Positions 32,945-41,606 of a stretch of 58,752 nt of DNA are shown here, piece after piece. The DNA is taken from contig NZ_JTJB01000048.1 in NCBI RefSeq assembly GCF_000794385.1, positions 1 through 58,752 of the forward strand, given 5' to 3'. Under the pieces are notes generated by a model, which was given only the letters and a program-made list of their open reading frames with translations, had not been told where the DNA came from and ran no database searches. Position 1 is the first letter of the stretch. Each line of letters opens with the position of its first letter. A program made the position numbers and the translations under genes. Origin of the DNA: Thermus sp. 2.9 (GTDB lineage: Bacteria; Deinococcota; Deinococci; Deinococcales; Thermaceae).

Positions 32945-33976
32945 CTAGTGGAGGGCCCGGAACACCTCAAAGGCGATGAGGGCCAGGATGGCCACCTCCA
33001 CCGCCTGGGTGCGCAGGTGGGCCACCTCCTCCGTCACCATCTCGTAGGTGGCCTCGAGGACCCTAAGCTTCTCCTCCACGCTCCTTTCCAGCTCGTGGGC
33101 CCCGTAGAGCTCCAAGGCGGCGCGGTAGATCTTGGCGTAGAAGAGGTCCTCGGTGATGCGCAAGGCCCCTTCCATGCGGGCCCGCACGTGGGCGATCTCC
33201 GCGTGGCGGGCCATGAGGCGGCGCCGGAGGCGCTGGAGCCGGCCGTAGCCCCAAAGCCCCCGCTCCTTGAGCACCTCGGGCACCGCCTCCAGCTCCTCCG
33301 TGAGGAGGCGGTCGTAATAGGAAAGCTCCAAAAGTTGGGCGTGGACGAACTCCACCAGGTCCGCCACGTCCCAGATGCCCTCCGAGTCCAGGATGAGCAC
33401 CCGGTCAAAGCCCAGAAGGGCCAGGTCCTCGGTGGAGTAGCTGTAGCGGTAGCGCTCCATCTCCCGCCGCACCTCGGGGGCGAACTCCTCCGCCGTGCCC
33501 ATCCACAAGGGGGTGAGGTCCACGGGAGGGTCGTGCGCCTTGGCCCCCTCGAGGCCCAGGGCGTGGTAGACGGCGAACTCCTCGGAAAGCCGCTTCTCCT
33601 CGGGGCGGAGAAGGGCCCCTTTAAGGTAAGGCTCCAAGGCGGCGAGCTCCGCCAGGAAAAACCCATCCCAGAAAGGGAGCTCGGGGATCTTGAGCCCCTT
33701 TTCCAAGAAGACCTCCCAGGGCACCTTCTCCCCCAGGTGGATGCGGAAGGAGAGGGAGACCACCCCGAACTCATAAAGCCGAGCGGTGAGGAGGCCGGAA
33801 AGCCCCTCCAGGCTCCTTACCCCGAGCTCCACCTCCGCCGGGGGGTTCTGGAAGCGCACCGCCCCGAGCCTCGCCCGGGAGAGGCGAAGCCGGGGGGTGG
33901 AAAGGCGCGAGAGGTCAATCTCGTCCGCCAGGTCAAAGAGGCGGTAGAGGGCGATGTGGGGGAAAAGGAGGTTCAT
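32945..33976 (-). CDS. RMD1/DUF155-like membrane-anchored protein
   Basis: 343 residues. The C-terminal third is a long helical region (ELERSVEEKLRVLEATYEMVTEEVAHLR) ending in one transmembrane segment (VEVAILALIAFEVFRAL), the layout of the RMD1/RMND1 (DUF155) family. The N-terminal half is alpha/beta with LYEFGVVSLSFRIHLG. Function in bacteria is unknown; eukaryotic relatives act at mitochondrial membranes in translation support. ATGA overlap with rdgB places it as the last gene of the murI-LOG-rdgB group. The family call is from the overall pattern only. Confidence 0.5.
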   Translation of the reverse strand: MNLLFPHIALYRLFDLADEIDLSRLSTPRLRLSRARLGAVRFQNPPAEVELGVRSLEGLSGLLTARLYEFGVVSLSFRIHLGEKVPWEVFLEKGLKIPELPFWDGFFLAELAALEPYLKGALLRPEEKRLSEEFAVYHALGLEGAKAHDPPVDLTPLWMGTAEEFAPEVRREMERYRYSYSTEDLALLGFDRVLILDSEGIWDVADLVEFVHAQLLELSYYDRLLTEELEAVPEVLKERGLWGYGRLQRLRRRLMARHAEIAHVRARMEGALRITEDLFYAKIYRAALELYGAHELERSVEEKLRVLEATYEMVTEEVAHLRTQAVEVAILALIAFEVFRALH

Positions 33977-34584
33977 TCCAGCTTGGAAACCTCCCGGGGT
34001 GGAGGCCCTTCCCTGTAGGCCTCCACGAGGGCCCTGATGGCCTTCCCTCGGTGGGAGTAGCGGGCTTTCTCCTCCAGGTCCATCTCGGCGAAGGTCTTCC
34101 CCGCCTCGGGCACGTAGAAGAGGGGGTCGTAGCCGAAGCCCTTTTCTCCCCGAGGGGCCTCGAGGATGTACCCCTCCACGCTACCCTCGTAGGCCTCGGC
34201 GTGCCCGTCGGGGTAGGCCAGGACCAAGACGGCTACGAAGCGGGCCTTGCGCTCCTCCCCCTTGAGGTGGCGCATCCTTTCCAGGAGGTAGACGTTCCGC
34301 TCCCGGTCCGTCTCCCTTCCCCCGTAGCGGGCGGAGTAGACCCCAGGCTCCCCGCCCAAGGCGTAGACCTCGAGGCCCGAGTCGTCCGCCAAGGCGGGGA
34401 GCCCCGTGGCCTTGGCCACATGGGCCGCCTTGAGGAGGGCGTTGTCCAGGAAGGTGGCCCCCTCCTCCTTGGGCATGCGCAAAGGGAAATCCGCCAAGGA
34501 AAGGAGGGTCCAGCCCAGGGGGGCGAGGCCCTCCATAAGCTCCCGCACCTTGCCGGGGTTGGAGGTGGCCAGGACCACGCGCAT
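33973..34584 (-). CDS. rdgB: RdgB/HAM1-family non-canonical purine NTP pyrophosphatase
   Basis: 203 residues with the family signature TSNPGKVRE at the N-terminus, then FLDNALLKAAH, ADDSGLEV (metal-binding acidic motif), YSARYGG and FGYDPLFYVPEAGKTFAEM. It hydrolyses dITP, XTP and similar damaged nucleotides to keep them out of DNA and RNA. Full length. It starts 5 bases after the LOG-family gene and overlaps the next by 4 bases. Confidence 0.95.
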   Translation of the reverse strand: MRVVLATSNPGKVRELMEGLAPLGWTLLSLADFPLRMPKEEGATFLDNALLKAAHVAKATGLPALADDSGLEVYALGGEPGVYSARYGGRETDRERNVYLLERMRHLKGEERKARFVAVLVLAYPDGHAEAYEGSVEGYILEAPRGEKGFGYDPLFYVPEAGKTFAEMDLEEKARYSHRGKAIRALVEAYREGPPPREVSKLE

Positions 34585-34589
34585 CCTTT

Positions 34590-35234
34590 TCAGGATACTT
34601 CCTTTAGGGCGGCCACCACCTCTTCCGGGGTTTCCACGGGGGTGAGGAGGTGATAGTCCTTGGGGTCTATGGCCCCTTGCTCCTGCAAGAAGGCCATCCA
34701 GGAAAGAAGGCCCTGCCAGTAGGCCCGGTCCAGGGCGAAGACGGGAAAGGGGTGGACCTTTTCCGTCTGGATCAGGACCAAGACCTCGGAAAGCTCGTCC
34801 AGGGTGCCGAACCCCCCGGGCAGGAAGACGAAGGCGTGGGCGTAGCGCACGAAAAGCACCTTGCGCACGAAGAAGTAGCGCAAGGAGAGGGCGTGGGTCT
34901 GGTAGGGGTTGGGCTTTTGCTCGTGGGGGAGCTCAATGTTGAGCCCCACGCTGACCCCCCCCGCCTCGTAAGCTCCCCGGTTCACCGCCTCCATTACCCC
35001 GGGCCCGCCCCCCGTGACCACCCCGTAGCCCGCCTCGGCCAGGGACTTGCCCAGGCGGTAGCCCAGGGCGTAGGCGGGGTGGCCCTCGCCGAAGCGGGCG
35101 GAGCCGAAGACGGAAACCAAGGGCACCTCAATCTCGGAAAGCGTCTCGAAGCCCTCCACGAACTCCGCCAGAATGCGGAAAAGCCGCCAGGCGTCCTCGT
35201 GGTGGAGCTGGTCTATGAGGGGCTTCTTGGGCAT
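34590..35234 (-). CDS. LOG-family (lysine decarboxylase-like) nucleotide phosphoribohydrolase
   Basis: 214 residues with the family motifs GGGPGVMEAVNRGA and PGGFGTLDELSE (PGGxGTxxE). Such proteins were long misannotated as lysine decarboxylases; characterised members cleave nucleoside 5'-monophosphates to release the base. Its proximity to rdgB hints at nucleotide housekeeping. A TAGCAT box 6 bases before the ATG, sharing the murI stop codon, may be an internal promoter. Confidence 0.85.
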   Translation of the reverse strand: MPKKPLIDQLHHEDAWRLFRILAEFVEGFETLSEIEVPLVSVFGSARFGEGHPAYALGYRLGKSLAEAGYGVVTGGGPGVMEAVNRGAYEAGGVSVGLNIELPHEQKPNPYQTHALSLRYFFVRKVLFVRYAHAFVFLPGGFGTLDELSEVLVLIQTEKVHPFPVFALDRAYWQGLLSWMAFLQEQGAIDPKDYHLLTPVETPEEVVAALKEVS

Positions 35235-35243
35235 GTCTCCATG

Positions 35244-36017
35244 CTAAAGCTCTTCCAGGCTCACCCGGTATAGGGTTTCCACCTTTTCCCCAAGCCGCTC
35301 CGCCAGGGACTTGTAGCTTTCCTTGTCCCCGGTGACGTAGTGGAGCACCCTCCCTTGGCCTTCCGGGTTCAAAAGCCCGGCTTGGGCTAATGCCTCCGCC
35401 ACCCGCTTGGCCGTGGCCTCGGCGGAGTCAATGAGGGCCACTCCGGGGAGGACCCTTTCCAGGGTGGCCTTGAGGAAGGGGTAGTGGGTGCAGCCCAGGA
35501 TGAGGGCCTCGAGGTCCTTGGGGGCCTCCTCCAGGTAGTGCCGGGCCACCAGGAAGGCCACAGGGTCGTCCCATAGCCCCTCCTCCACCAAGGGGACGAA
35601 GAGGGGGCAGGCCTTGGCCCAAGAGAGGGGCACGTACCGCCCGTAGGCCCCGCTTTCCACCGTGGCCTGGGTGCCGATGAGGCCCACCTTGCGGTAGCCC
35701 CGGGCCACCTCCGCCGCCGGTTCCAGCACCCCGAAGACGGGCACGGAGAGGTCCTCGGCCAGGTCGGGAAGGGCGGCGGAGCTCGCCGTGTTGCAGGCCA
35801 CCACGATGGCCTTCACCCCTTGCCGCAGGAGGAAGCCCGCGATCTCCCAGGCGAAGCGGCGCACCATGGCAAGGGGCTTGCCCCCGTAGGGAACGCGGGC
35901 GGTGTCGCCGAAATACAGAAAGTCTTCCCGGGGAAGGGCTTGCCGGAGCGCCTTGAGTACCGTGAGCCCGCCCACCCCCGAGTCAAAGACGCCGATGGGG
36001 GCCTTGGGGTCCTTCAC
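35244..36017 (-). CDS. murI: Glutamate racemase
   Basis: 257 residues from GTG. Catalytic cysteines lie in VACNTASS (about residue 75) and LGCTHYP (about 185); [16 protein letters not shown] and [12 protein letters not shown] are signature segments. It makes D-glutamate for peptidoglycan. TATGAT ends 8 bases upstream of the GTG, so the message may be leaderless. It leads a minus-strand group running through the LOG protein, rdgB and the RMD1-like gene, and is divergent from metK. Confidence 0.95.
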   Translation of the reverse strand: MKDPKAPIGVFDSGVGGLTVLKALRQALPREDFLYFGDTARVPYGGKPLAMVRRFAWEIAGFLLRQGVKAIVVACNTASSAALPDLAEDLSVPVFGVLEPAAEVARGYRKVGLIGTQATVESGAYGRYVPLSWAKACPLFVPLVEEGLWDDPVAFLVARHYLEEAPKDLEALILGCTHYPFLKATLERVLPGVALIDSAEATAKRVAEALAQAGLLNPEGQGRVLHYVTGDKESYKSLAERLGEKVETLYRVSLEEL

Positions 36018-36025
36018 GGCCCGCC

Positions 36026-36031
36026 ATCATA
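36026..36031 (-). promoter_or_regulatory. murI promoter (-10 box)
   Basis: TATGAT at 36031-36026 (minus) ends 8 bases before GTG 36017. Confidence 0.5.
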
Positions 36032-36051
36032 CCTGGACGGGGGAGGGGGGG

Positions 36052-36060
36052 TGCTATACT
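36052..36060 (+). promoter_or_regulatory. metK extended -10 promoter
   Basis: TGCTATACT (36052-36060) is an extended -10 element. Transcription from about 36067 leaves a leader of about 39 bases with AAGGAGG at 36091-36097. The leader has one short stem (GCCCC/GGGGC, 36070-36083), too small for a SAM riboswitch. Confidence 0.6.
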
Positions 36061-36105
36061 ATCAGGGTTGCCCCGAAGGGGGCGGGTACGAAGGAGGTGC
36101 GCAAG

Positions 36106-37284
36106 TTGCGGCTGGTCACGTCCGAGTCGGTCACGGAAGGGCACCCGGATAAGCTGGCGGACCGGATTTCCGACGCCATCCTGGACGCCCTCATCGCCCA
36201 GGACAAGAAGGCCCGGGTGGCGGCGGAAACCTTGGTCACCACCGGGCTCGTTTTCGTGGCGGGGGAGATCACCACCGAAGGCTACGTGGACATCCCCAAC
36301 CTGGTGCGCAAGACGGTGCGCGAGGTGGGCTACACCCGGGCCAAGTACGGCTTTGACGCGGACACCTGCGCCGTGCTCACCGCCATTGACGAGCAGTCCC
36401 CGGACATCGCTGGGGGGGTTAACCTCTCCTACGAGTGGCGGGTGCTGAAGTCCACCGACCCCTTGGACCGCACCGGGGCGGGGGACCAGGGGCTCATGTT
36501 CGGCTACGCCACCGACGAGACCCCCGAGCTCATGCCCCTACCCATCACCCTGGCCCACCGCCTCACCATGCGCCTGGCGGAGGTGCGCAAGACCGGGCTC
36601 CTCCCCTACCTGCGCCCCGACGGCAAGGCCCAGGTCACCGTGGTCTACGAGGGGGACAAGCCCCTTTACGTGAAGACCGTGGTGGTTTCCGCCCAGCACT
36701 CCCCCGAAGTGGAGCAGGAGCAGCTACGGGAGGACCTAATTCGCGAGGTGGTGCGCCAAGCCATTCCTCCGGAGTACCTGAAGGAGGGGGAGACGGAGTA
36801 CCTCATCAACCCCTCGGGCCGCTTCATCCTGGGCGGCCCCCACGCCGACACCGGCCTCACTGGGCGCAAGATCATCGTGGACACCTACGGGGGGGCGGTG
36901 CCCCACGGGGGCGGGGCCTTCAGCGGCAAGGACCCCACCAAGGTGGACCGCTCCGCCAGCTACTACGCCCGCTACATGGCCAAGAACCTGGTGGCGGCGG
37001 GGCTCGCCCGAAGGGCCTTGGTGGAGCTCGCCTACGCCATCGGCAAGGCCAGGCCCGTATCCTTGCGGGTGGAAACCTTCGGCACCGGGGTCCTGCCCGA
37101 CGAGAAGCTCACGGAAATCGCCAAGAAGGTCTTTGACCCGAGGCCCTTGGCCATCATTGAAGAGCTGGACCTCCTTAGGCCCATCTACACCCCCACCAGC
37201 GCCTACGGCCACTTCGGTCGCGCCGGCTTCCCCTGGGAGGAGACGGACCGGGTGGAGGCCCTGCGCCGGGAAGCGGGCCTCTAA
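36106..37284 (+). CDS. metK: S-adenosylmethionine synthetase
   Basis: 392 residues from TTG at 36106, chosen because AAGGAGG (36091-36097) lies 8 bases upstream; the in-frame GTG at 36097 overlaps that site but would give the 395-residue form often annotated. Signatures [32 protein letters not shown] and [16 protein letters not shown] cover the ATP- and methionine-binding regions. It makes SAM, needed here by UbiE, MoaA and many methylases. Single gene ending in a strong stem-loop. Confidence 0.95.
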   Translation: MRLVTSESVTEGHPDKLADRISDAILDALIAQDKKARVAAETLVTTGLVFVAGEITTEGYVDIPNLVRKTVREVGYTRAKYGFDADTCAVLTAIDEQSPDIAGGVNLSYEWRVLKSTDPLDRTGAGDQGLMFGYATDETPELMPLPITLAHRLTMRLAEVRKTGLLPYLRPDGKAQVTVVYEGDKPLYVKTVVVSAQHSPEVEQEQLREDLIREVVRQAIPPEYLKEGETEYLINPSGRFILGGPHADTGLTGRKIIVDTYGGAVPHGGGAFSGKDPTKVDRSASYYARYMAKNLVAAGLARRALVELAYAIGKARPVSLRVETFGTGVLPDEKLTEIAKKVFDPRPLAIIEELDLLRPIYTPTSAYGHFGRAGFPWEETDRVEALRREAGL

Positions 37285-37299
37285 GGGAAGGTTGCCTAG

Positions 37300-37323
37300 C
37301 CCCCTAGGCCAGGGCCTAGGGGG
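37300..37323. terminator. Convergent terminator between metK and the GGDEF gene
   Basis: CCCCCTAGGCC (37300-37310) and GGCCTAGGGGG (37313-37323) form an 11-bp inverted repeat with almost no spacer, so the tip opens into a small loop. It lies between convergent genes, touching the GGDEF gene's stop. No clear U-tract on either side. Confidence 0.65.
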
Positions 37324-37324
37324 C

Positions 37325-38401
37325 CTAGCCGATCTCCACCCGGTTTTTACCCTTGCGCTTGGCCCGGTACAGGGCCTCGTCCGCTCGCTTGAGGAGGGAG
37401 AGGGGGGAGTCCGTGGGGGCGGCCTGGGCCACCCCGAAGCTGGCGGAAAGGCTTGGCACCGGGGGAGCCTTTAGGGCCGCTATGCTTTGGCGGAGCCTTT
37501 CCGCCAGGGCCAGGGCCTGGGGGAGCTCGGTTTCCGGCAAGACGACGGCGAACTCCTCGCCCCCTAAGCGCACCGCCCGGTCGCTTTGGCGGATGTGGCG
37601 CTCCAAGCACTCCGCTAGGGCCTTGAGCGCCCGGTCCCCCACCTCGTGGCCAAAGGTGTCGTTCACCGCCTTGAACCCGTCCAGGTCCAGGGCGATGAGG
37701 GCGAGGGGGCGGCCGTAACGCTGGACCCGGAAAAGCTCCCTTTCCAGGATAAGCTCCAGGTAGCGGCGGTTGCGCAGGCCGGTGAGGAAGTCGGTGTAGG
37801 CGTCCAGTTGGGCCTCGAGGTACCCCTCCTTGATCCGCACCAGCATGTAGAGGAGGCCCACGTAGGCCAGGTTAGCCCCGAAGAACTGGGCCAAGGCGTT
37901 CACGTGTTCCGGTTGGTAGTGGCCGCGGAAAGCCCCTAGGAGGGAGAGGAGGAAGAGGGTGAGGAGGTAGAGGAGGGCGAGGCGCACCGCCTGCCGGGTG
38001 TGGAAGAAGAGGAAGCTGCTGAAGTACACGAAGGGCACCCAGAAGGCGGCGGGGGAAAGCCCCATGGGGTTGGGCCGGAAGAGGAGCTGGTAGGCCAAGG
38101 TGGCGAGGAGGTAAGCGGCCACCAGGGCGTGGGCGCCGGGCAGAACCCAGGCAGCGAAGCGGGGCCGAAGCCAAAGGGCGGCGCTAAGGAGGGCGAACCC
38201 CAGGACCAAAACGGGCAGGAAGACCCGGTCCACGGGGTCTAGCCCCACCCTTTGGGAGGCGAAAAGCGCCACCAAGGCGAGGGCCGCCCCCAGGGGCAGT
38301 AGCCATAGGGCCACCCGCCTGCGGAGGGGGTTCAAGGGGTCCAGAAGCTCCAGGGTGGGCTGCAAGCTAATCCCAGTGTACCGCCCTTCGGGCAGGCCCA
38401 T
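37325..38401 (-). CDS. Membrane-bound diguanylate cyclase (GGDEF)
   Basis: 358 residues. Six hydrophobic helices (about 30-190) form an N-terminal membrane sensor, followed by a GGDEF domain (about 200-358) with DALTGLRNR-type start DFLTGLRNRRYLE and active-site GGEEF. An inhibitory-site RxxD (RQSD) sits five residues before GGEEF, so c-di-GMP feedback is likely. It makes c-di-GMP; no PilZ or EAL protein is nearby. The ATG at 38401 is used; an in-frame TTG at 38365, 9 bases after TACACT, is an alternative. Two 8-bp direct repeats lie upstream. Confidence 0.9.
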   Translation of the reverse strand: MGLPEGRYTGISLQPTLELLDPLNPLRRRVALWLLPLGAALALVALFASQRVGLDPVDRVFLPVLVLGFALLSAALWLRPRFAAWVLPGAHALVAAYLLATLAYQLLFRPNPMGLSPAAFWVPFVYFSSFLFFHTRQAVRLALLYLLTLFLLSLLGAFRGHYQPEHVNALAQFFGANLAYVGLLYMLVRIKEGYLEAQLDAYTDFLTGLRNRRYLELILERELFRVQRYGRPLALIALDLDGFKAVNDTFGHEVGDRALKALAECLERHIRQSDRAVRLGGEEFAVVLPETELPQALALAERLRQSIAALKAPPVPSLSASFGVAQAAPTDSPLSLLKRADEALYRAKRKGKNRVEIG

Positions 38402-38423
38402 GCCCCCATCCTGCCCGAACCCC

Positions 38424-38442
38424 CCTTAACGGGGCCTTAACG
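38424..38442. promoter_or_regulatory. Direct repeats with 11-bp period upstream of the GGDEF gene
   Basis: CCTTAACG occurs at 38424-38431 and again at 38435-38442, one helical turn apart; on the minus strand this reads CGTTAAGG twice. Tandem sites with an 11-bp period are typical of OmpR/PhoB-type response regulators. They lie 23-41 bases upstream of the cyclase ATG. The repeat is seen; the binding protein is inferred. Confidence 0.5.
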
Positions 38443-38445
38443 CCT

Positions 38446-40338
38446 TCAGTCTTCCAGGTAGGTGTACCCCTGGAGCTCCCGCATATACCGCTCCAGGAAG
38501 GCCCCTTTCTCCGCCGGGGAGAGGCGGCTTTGCCGCACCAGGCGCTCCACCCCCTGGAAGAGCTCCCGGGCGGTGAAGCCCATCTTCTCAATGACCTTTT
38601 CCGCCGTTTCCCCGGGGACGAAGCGCTCAATGGCGAAGCCTTCCTCATCCACCACCACGTGGGCTTCCCCCACCTGACCGAAGAGGTTGTGGTTGCTCCC
38701 CAGGACGTCCTGGTAGGCCCCCACCAGGAAGACCCCCAGGTAGTAGGGCTCCCCGGGGCGGATGGGGTGGACGGGCAGGCTTTGGCGCACGTCGTGCAGG
38801 TCAATGAAGCGGTCCATCTTGCCGTCGGAGTCGCAGGAGATGTCCACCAAGGTGGCCTGGCGGGTGGGGGGCTCGTGGAGGCGGGAAAGGGGCACGATGG
38901 GGAAGAGTTGGTGGATGGCCCAGGCGTCGGGGAGGCTTTGGAAGATGGAGAAGTTGCACACCAGCTTGTCGGCCAGGAGCTTTTCCAGGTCCTCAAACTC
39001 ATCGGGGGCGTAGGGAAGCTCCCGCACGATGCCGTACACCCGCCTGGCGATGTGGTAGAAGATCTCCTCCGCCAAGGCCCGGTCCCGCAAGGACACCAGG
39101 CCCAGATCGTAGAGGGTCTGCAGGGTCTCCTTGTCGGCGAAGGCGTCGTGGTAGACCTCGCGGAAGTTCTTGGGGGAGAGGCTTTTCCAGCCCTCCCAAA
39201 GTTCCTTCACCAGGGGGTGGGCCTCCTCAGGGGGGGCTTGCGGCCGGGTTTCCCCAGGGGGGGTGATGACGTCAATCACTTCCAGGACCAGCACCTGGTG
39301 GTAGGCGGTCACCGCCCGGCCCGACTCCGTGACCAGGATGGGGTGGGGCTCGTTCTGGGCCTCCACCACCTCCTTGGTCACGTAGACCAGGTCCTCGGCG
39401 TACTCGGAGAGGGTGTAGTTGGCCGAGGCGTAGAAGTTGGTCTTGGAGCCGTCGTAGTCCACCGCCAGCCCCCCGCCCAGGTTCAGGTAGGTGAGGGGTG
39501 CCCCCAGCTTCCGGAGTTGCACATAGGTTTGGGCCGCCTCCCGCACTGCCGCCTTGATCTTGCGGATGTCCGTGACCTGGCTGCCGATGTGGGCGTGCAC
39601 CATGACCAGGGTGTCCAGGAGGCCTTCCTCCTTGAGGATCTCCACCGCCCGCACGATCTCCGGGGTGGTGAGGCCGAACTTGGCGTTTTCCCCCCCCGAG
39701 GCCTCCCACTGCCCCGCCCCCTTGGCCTTGAGCTTGTAGCGGATGCCGATCTGGGGCTTGACCCCAAGCTCCTGGGAAAGCCGCACCACCCGGGGAAGCT
39801 CGGCGAACTTTTCCAGGGTGATGACCACGTTCCGCCCCAGCTTCCGCCCCATGAGGGCCAGGCGGATGAAGTCGTCGTCCTTAAAGCCGTTGGTGGTGAT
39901 GAGGGCCTCCGGGGAGAGGTTTTGCGCCAGGATGAGGGCGAGCTCCGCCTTGCTCCCCGCCTCGAGGCCGTGGTGGTAGGGCCTCCCCGCCTTGGCCACC
40001 GTTTCCAGCACCAGGCGGCGCTGGTTCACCTTCACTGGGTATACCCCCCGGTAGCCCCCGGTGTAGCCGTACTTCTCCATGGCCCGGCGGAAGGCCTCGT
40101 TGAGCTCCCGGACCCGGGCCTCGAGGATCTGGGGGAAGCGGAGCACCAGGGGCAAGGGCCTCCCCTCGTCCCTCAGCGCCTCCACGATCTCCAAAAGCGA
40201 AGCGGCGGGGCCCTCGGGGCCCAAGGGGGTCACCTCCAGCTCCCCGTCCCGGCCCACGCGGAAGAACCCCGCGCCCCAGTAGGGCACCAGGTAGATCTCC
40301 TCGGCTTCTTTGGGGGAAAAGCGCCTGGCCGTTTTCAA
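38446..40338 (-). CDS. speA: Biosynthetic arginine decarboxylase
   Basis: 630 residues, the usual SpeA length, from TTG overlapping the upstream stop (TTGA). The PLP lysine lies in YPVKVNQ (about residue 104); HGLEAGSKAEL, GLGGGLAVDYDG-like LNLGGGLAVDYDGSK and the C-terminal CDSDGKMDRF are diagnostic. It converts arginine to agmatine, the first step of polyamine synthesis; in Thermus thermophilus agmatine is then aminopropylated to long and branched polyamines. Translationally coupled to the DUF72-like gene upstream. Confidence 0.94.
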   Translation of the reverse strand: MKTARRFSPKEAEEIYLVPYWGAGFFRVGRDGELEVTPLGPEGPAASLLEIVEALRDEGRPLPLVLRFPQILEARVRELNEAFRRAMEKYGYTGGYRGVYPVKVNQRRLVLETVAKAGRPYHHGLEAGSKAELALILAQNLSPEALITTNGFKDDDFIRLALMGRKLGRNVVITLEKFAELPRVVRLSQELGVKPQIGIRYKLKAKGAGQWEASGGENAKFGLTTPEIVRAVEILKEEGLLDTLVMVHAHIGSQVTDIRKIKAAVREAAQTYVQLRKLGAPLTYLNLGGGLAVDYDGSKTNFYASANYTLSEYAEDLVYVTKEVVEAQNEPHPILVTESGRAVTAYHQVLVLEVIDVITPPGETRPQAPPEEAHPLVKELWEGWKSLSPKNFREVYHDAFADKETLQTLYDLGLVSLRDRALAEEIFYHIARRVYGIVRELPYAPDEFEDLEKLLADKLVCNFSIFQSLPDAWAIHQLFPIVPLSRLHEPPTRQATLVDISCDSDGKMDRFIDLHDVRQSLPVHPIRPGEPYYLGVFLVGAYQDVLGSNHNLFGQVGEAHVVVDEEGFAIERFVPGETAEKVIEKMGFTARELFQGVERLVRQSRLSPAEKGAFLERYMRELQGYTYLED

Positions 40339-40898
40339 TCCGGGTCAACCTCCGCCCTTGAGTGTAGGGCGGAAGGGCCTGCTTGTGAAGGGCTAAGGTA
40401 AAGGTAGCCCTCCCCTTCGGGGACGGGGCCTTCCGGGTCCACCAGGTAGAGGAAGGGCCCGCCGGCCTCGTTCACCACCACTCTCCCCCTCTCCCGAAGA
40501 AGGGGGCGCAGGGGCTCTGCCGCCTGGAAGGCGATGGGCATGGGGCCAAGTTCCCCCTCCACCGCCTCCAGGAGGTCTAACCATGCCCCCAGCGCCGCGG
40601 GCGTGAGGTCTTGGGGGACCCAAAGCCGCACCGCCCCCCGTTTGTCCCCAAAAAGGCGAAAGCGCCTCAGAAAGCGGCGCAAAACCCGCCTCTCCTCCCC
40701 CGAGGGGCGGAAGGTGAGGTGCTTGTGGCCAAAGACGCTAAAGCGAAAGCCCTCTGGGGCCAGGGCCCGGAGGCGGCCAATCGTCTTGGGGTCCGCCAGC
40801 CGGTGCCACCAGGAAAGCTCCACCGTGGGGAAGGCCTGGCGGTAGGCCTTGAACCCCCCAGGGTACCCCCGGTAACCCCTGAGCCCCTTAAGGAGCAC
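40335..40898 (-). CDS. DUF72-like protein
   Basis: 187 residues. The N-terminal part reads GLRGYRGYPGGF, then FPTVELSWWHRLADPKTIGRL and PEGFRFSVFGHKHLTF, matching the DUF72 (YecE-like) TIM-barrel pattern of FPTVE-x-N-x-TFYRLP and GFRF. The C-terminal part is shorter than typical (about 230-260) and lacks part of the barrel. Function unknown. GTG at 40898 overlaps the hydrolase stop by 11 bases; the stop overlaps the speA TTG. Confidence 0.7.
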   Translation of the reverse strand: MLLKGLRGYRGYPGGFKAYRQAFPTVELSWWHRLADPKTIGRLRALAPEGFRFSVFGHKHLTFRPSGEERRVLRRFLRRFRLFGDKRGAVRLWVPQDLTPAALGAWLDLLEAVEGELGPMPIAFQAAEPLRPLLRERGRVVVNEAGGPFLYLVDPEGPVPEGEGYLYLSPSQAGPSALHSRAEVDPD

Positions 40899-41604
40899 GT
40901 TCCTCCAGCCAAGCCTCCAGGAAGGCCAGGCCCACCCGGGCCATGAGGGGGGTGATGGCGTGCCCCGCCCCCTCCTCCACGAACCGGGCCAGGCGGCCTT
41001 CCCCGTAGTGGGGCCTGAGCGCCTCCACCGTCTTCTCCATGCGGGCCAAGGGGACGATGAGGTCCTTGGTGCCGTGGAGGTGCAAAAGGGGCACCTCGCC
41101 GTAGTTTTCCCCCTGGAGGGCGGGGGGCCGCTCGTAGAGGGCCTGGACCCTGGGGTCTTGCAAGGTCTGCCCTTGGGGAAGCTTCATGGGAAACCCCGAG
41201 CCGATGAAGGCCAAGGCCCCCTGGGCCCGGAACCCCCCGGAAAGGAGGAGGTGCACCACGAAGGCCCCCAGGCTCCCCCCCGCCAGGAAAAGGGGAAGGC
41301 GGAAGCGTTCTTGGGCCGCCTCCGCCACGGCCCGGGCCTCCTCCCCAAACCCCAGGGCCACTTGGTAGACCTCCTCCACGTAGCGGGGGCTTTTGGCCGA
41401 GGGAGGGCTTCCCCTTTCCCCGTGCCTCGGGGCGTCAAAGGCCAGGAGCAAAACCCCCCTTTCGGCGTAGCCGGGAAGGAGGGAGAGGATGTGCTCCTTG
41501 GAGCCCTGTAGGCCGTGGAGGGCGAGGAGGAGGGCCTTGGGGGCCTCGGGGATGCGGGCCAGGACGGGAAGCCCGGCCAAGGTGAGGGTTGCTTCCCGCG
41601 CCAT
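40888..41604 (-). CDS. Alpha/beta hydrolase
   Basis: 238 residues of the dienelactone hydrolase/esterase type. The nucleophile elbow is AGGSLGAF (GxSxG), the acid is probably in HGTKDLIVP and the histidine in GAGHAITP; LALHGLQGSKEH supplies the oxyanion loop. No signal peptide, so cytoplasmic. Substrate unknown, perhaps esters or small peptides. It starts 2 bases after the prs stop and overlaps the DUF72-like gene. Confidence 0.85.
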   Translation of the reverse strand: MAREATLTLAGLPVLARIPEAPKALLLALHGLQGSKEHILSLLPGYAERGVLLLAFDAPRHGERGSPPSAKSPRYVEEVYQVALGFGEEARAVAEAAQERFRLPLFLAGGSLGAFVVHLLLSGGFRAQGALAFIGSGFPMKLPQGQTLQDPRVQALYERPPALQGENYGEVPLLHLHGTKDLIVPLARMEKTVEALRPHYGEGRLARFVEEGAGHAITPLMARVGLAFLEAWLEERAP

Positions 41605-41606
41605 GG

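Noticed and set aside
36061-36105. SAM riboswitch upstream of metK
   Set aside because: The leader is only about 39 bases with one short stem; too small for any known SAM riboswitch class.
38446-40338. Frameshift in speA
   Set aside because: The gene is full length with all motifs in order; the TTG start is explained by TTGA coupling.
38530-40401. 623-codon open frame antisense to speA
   Set aside because: Mirror of speA codon bias; rich in Gly, His and Val, with no recognisable domain.
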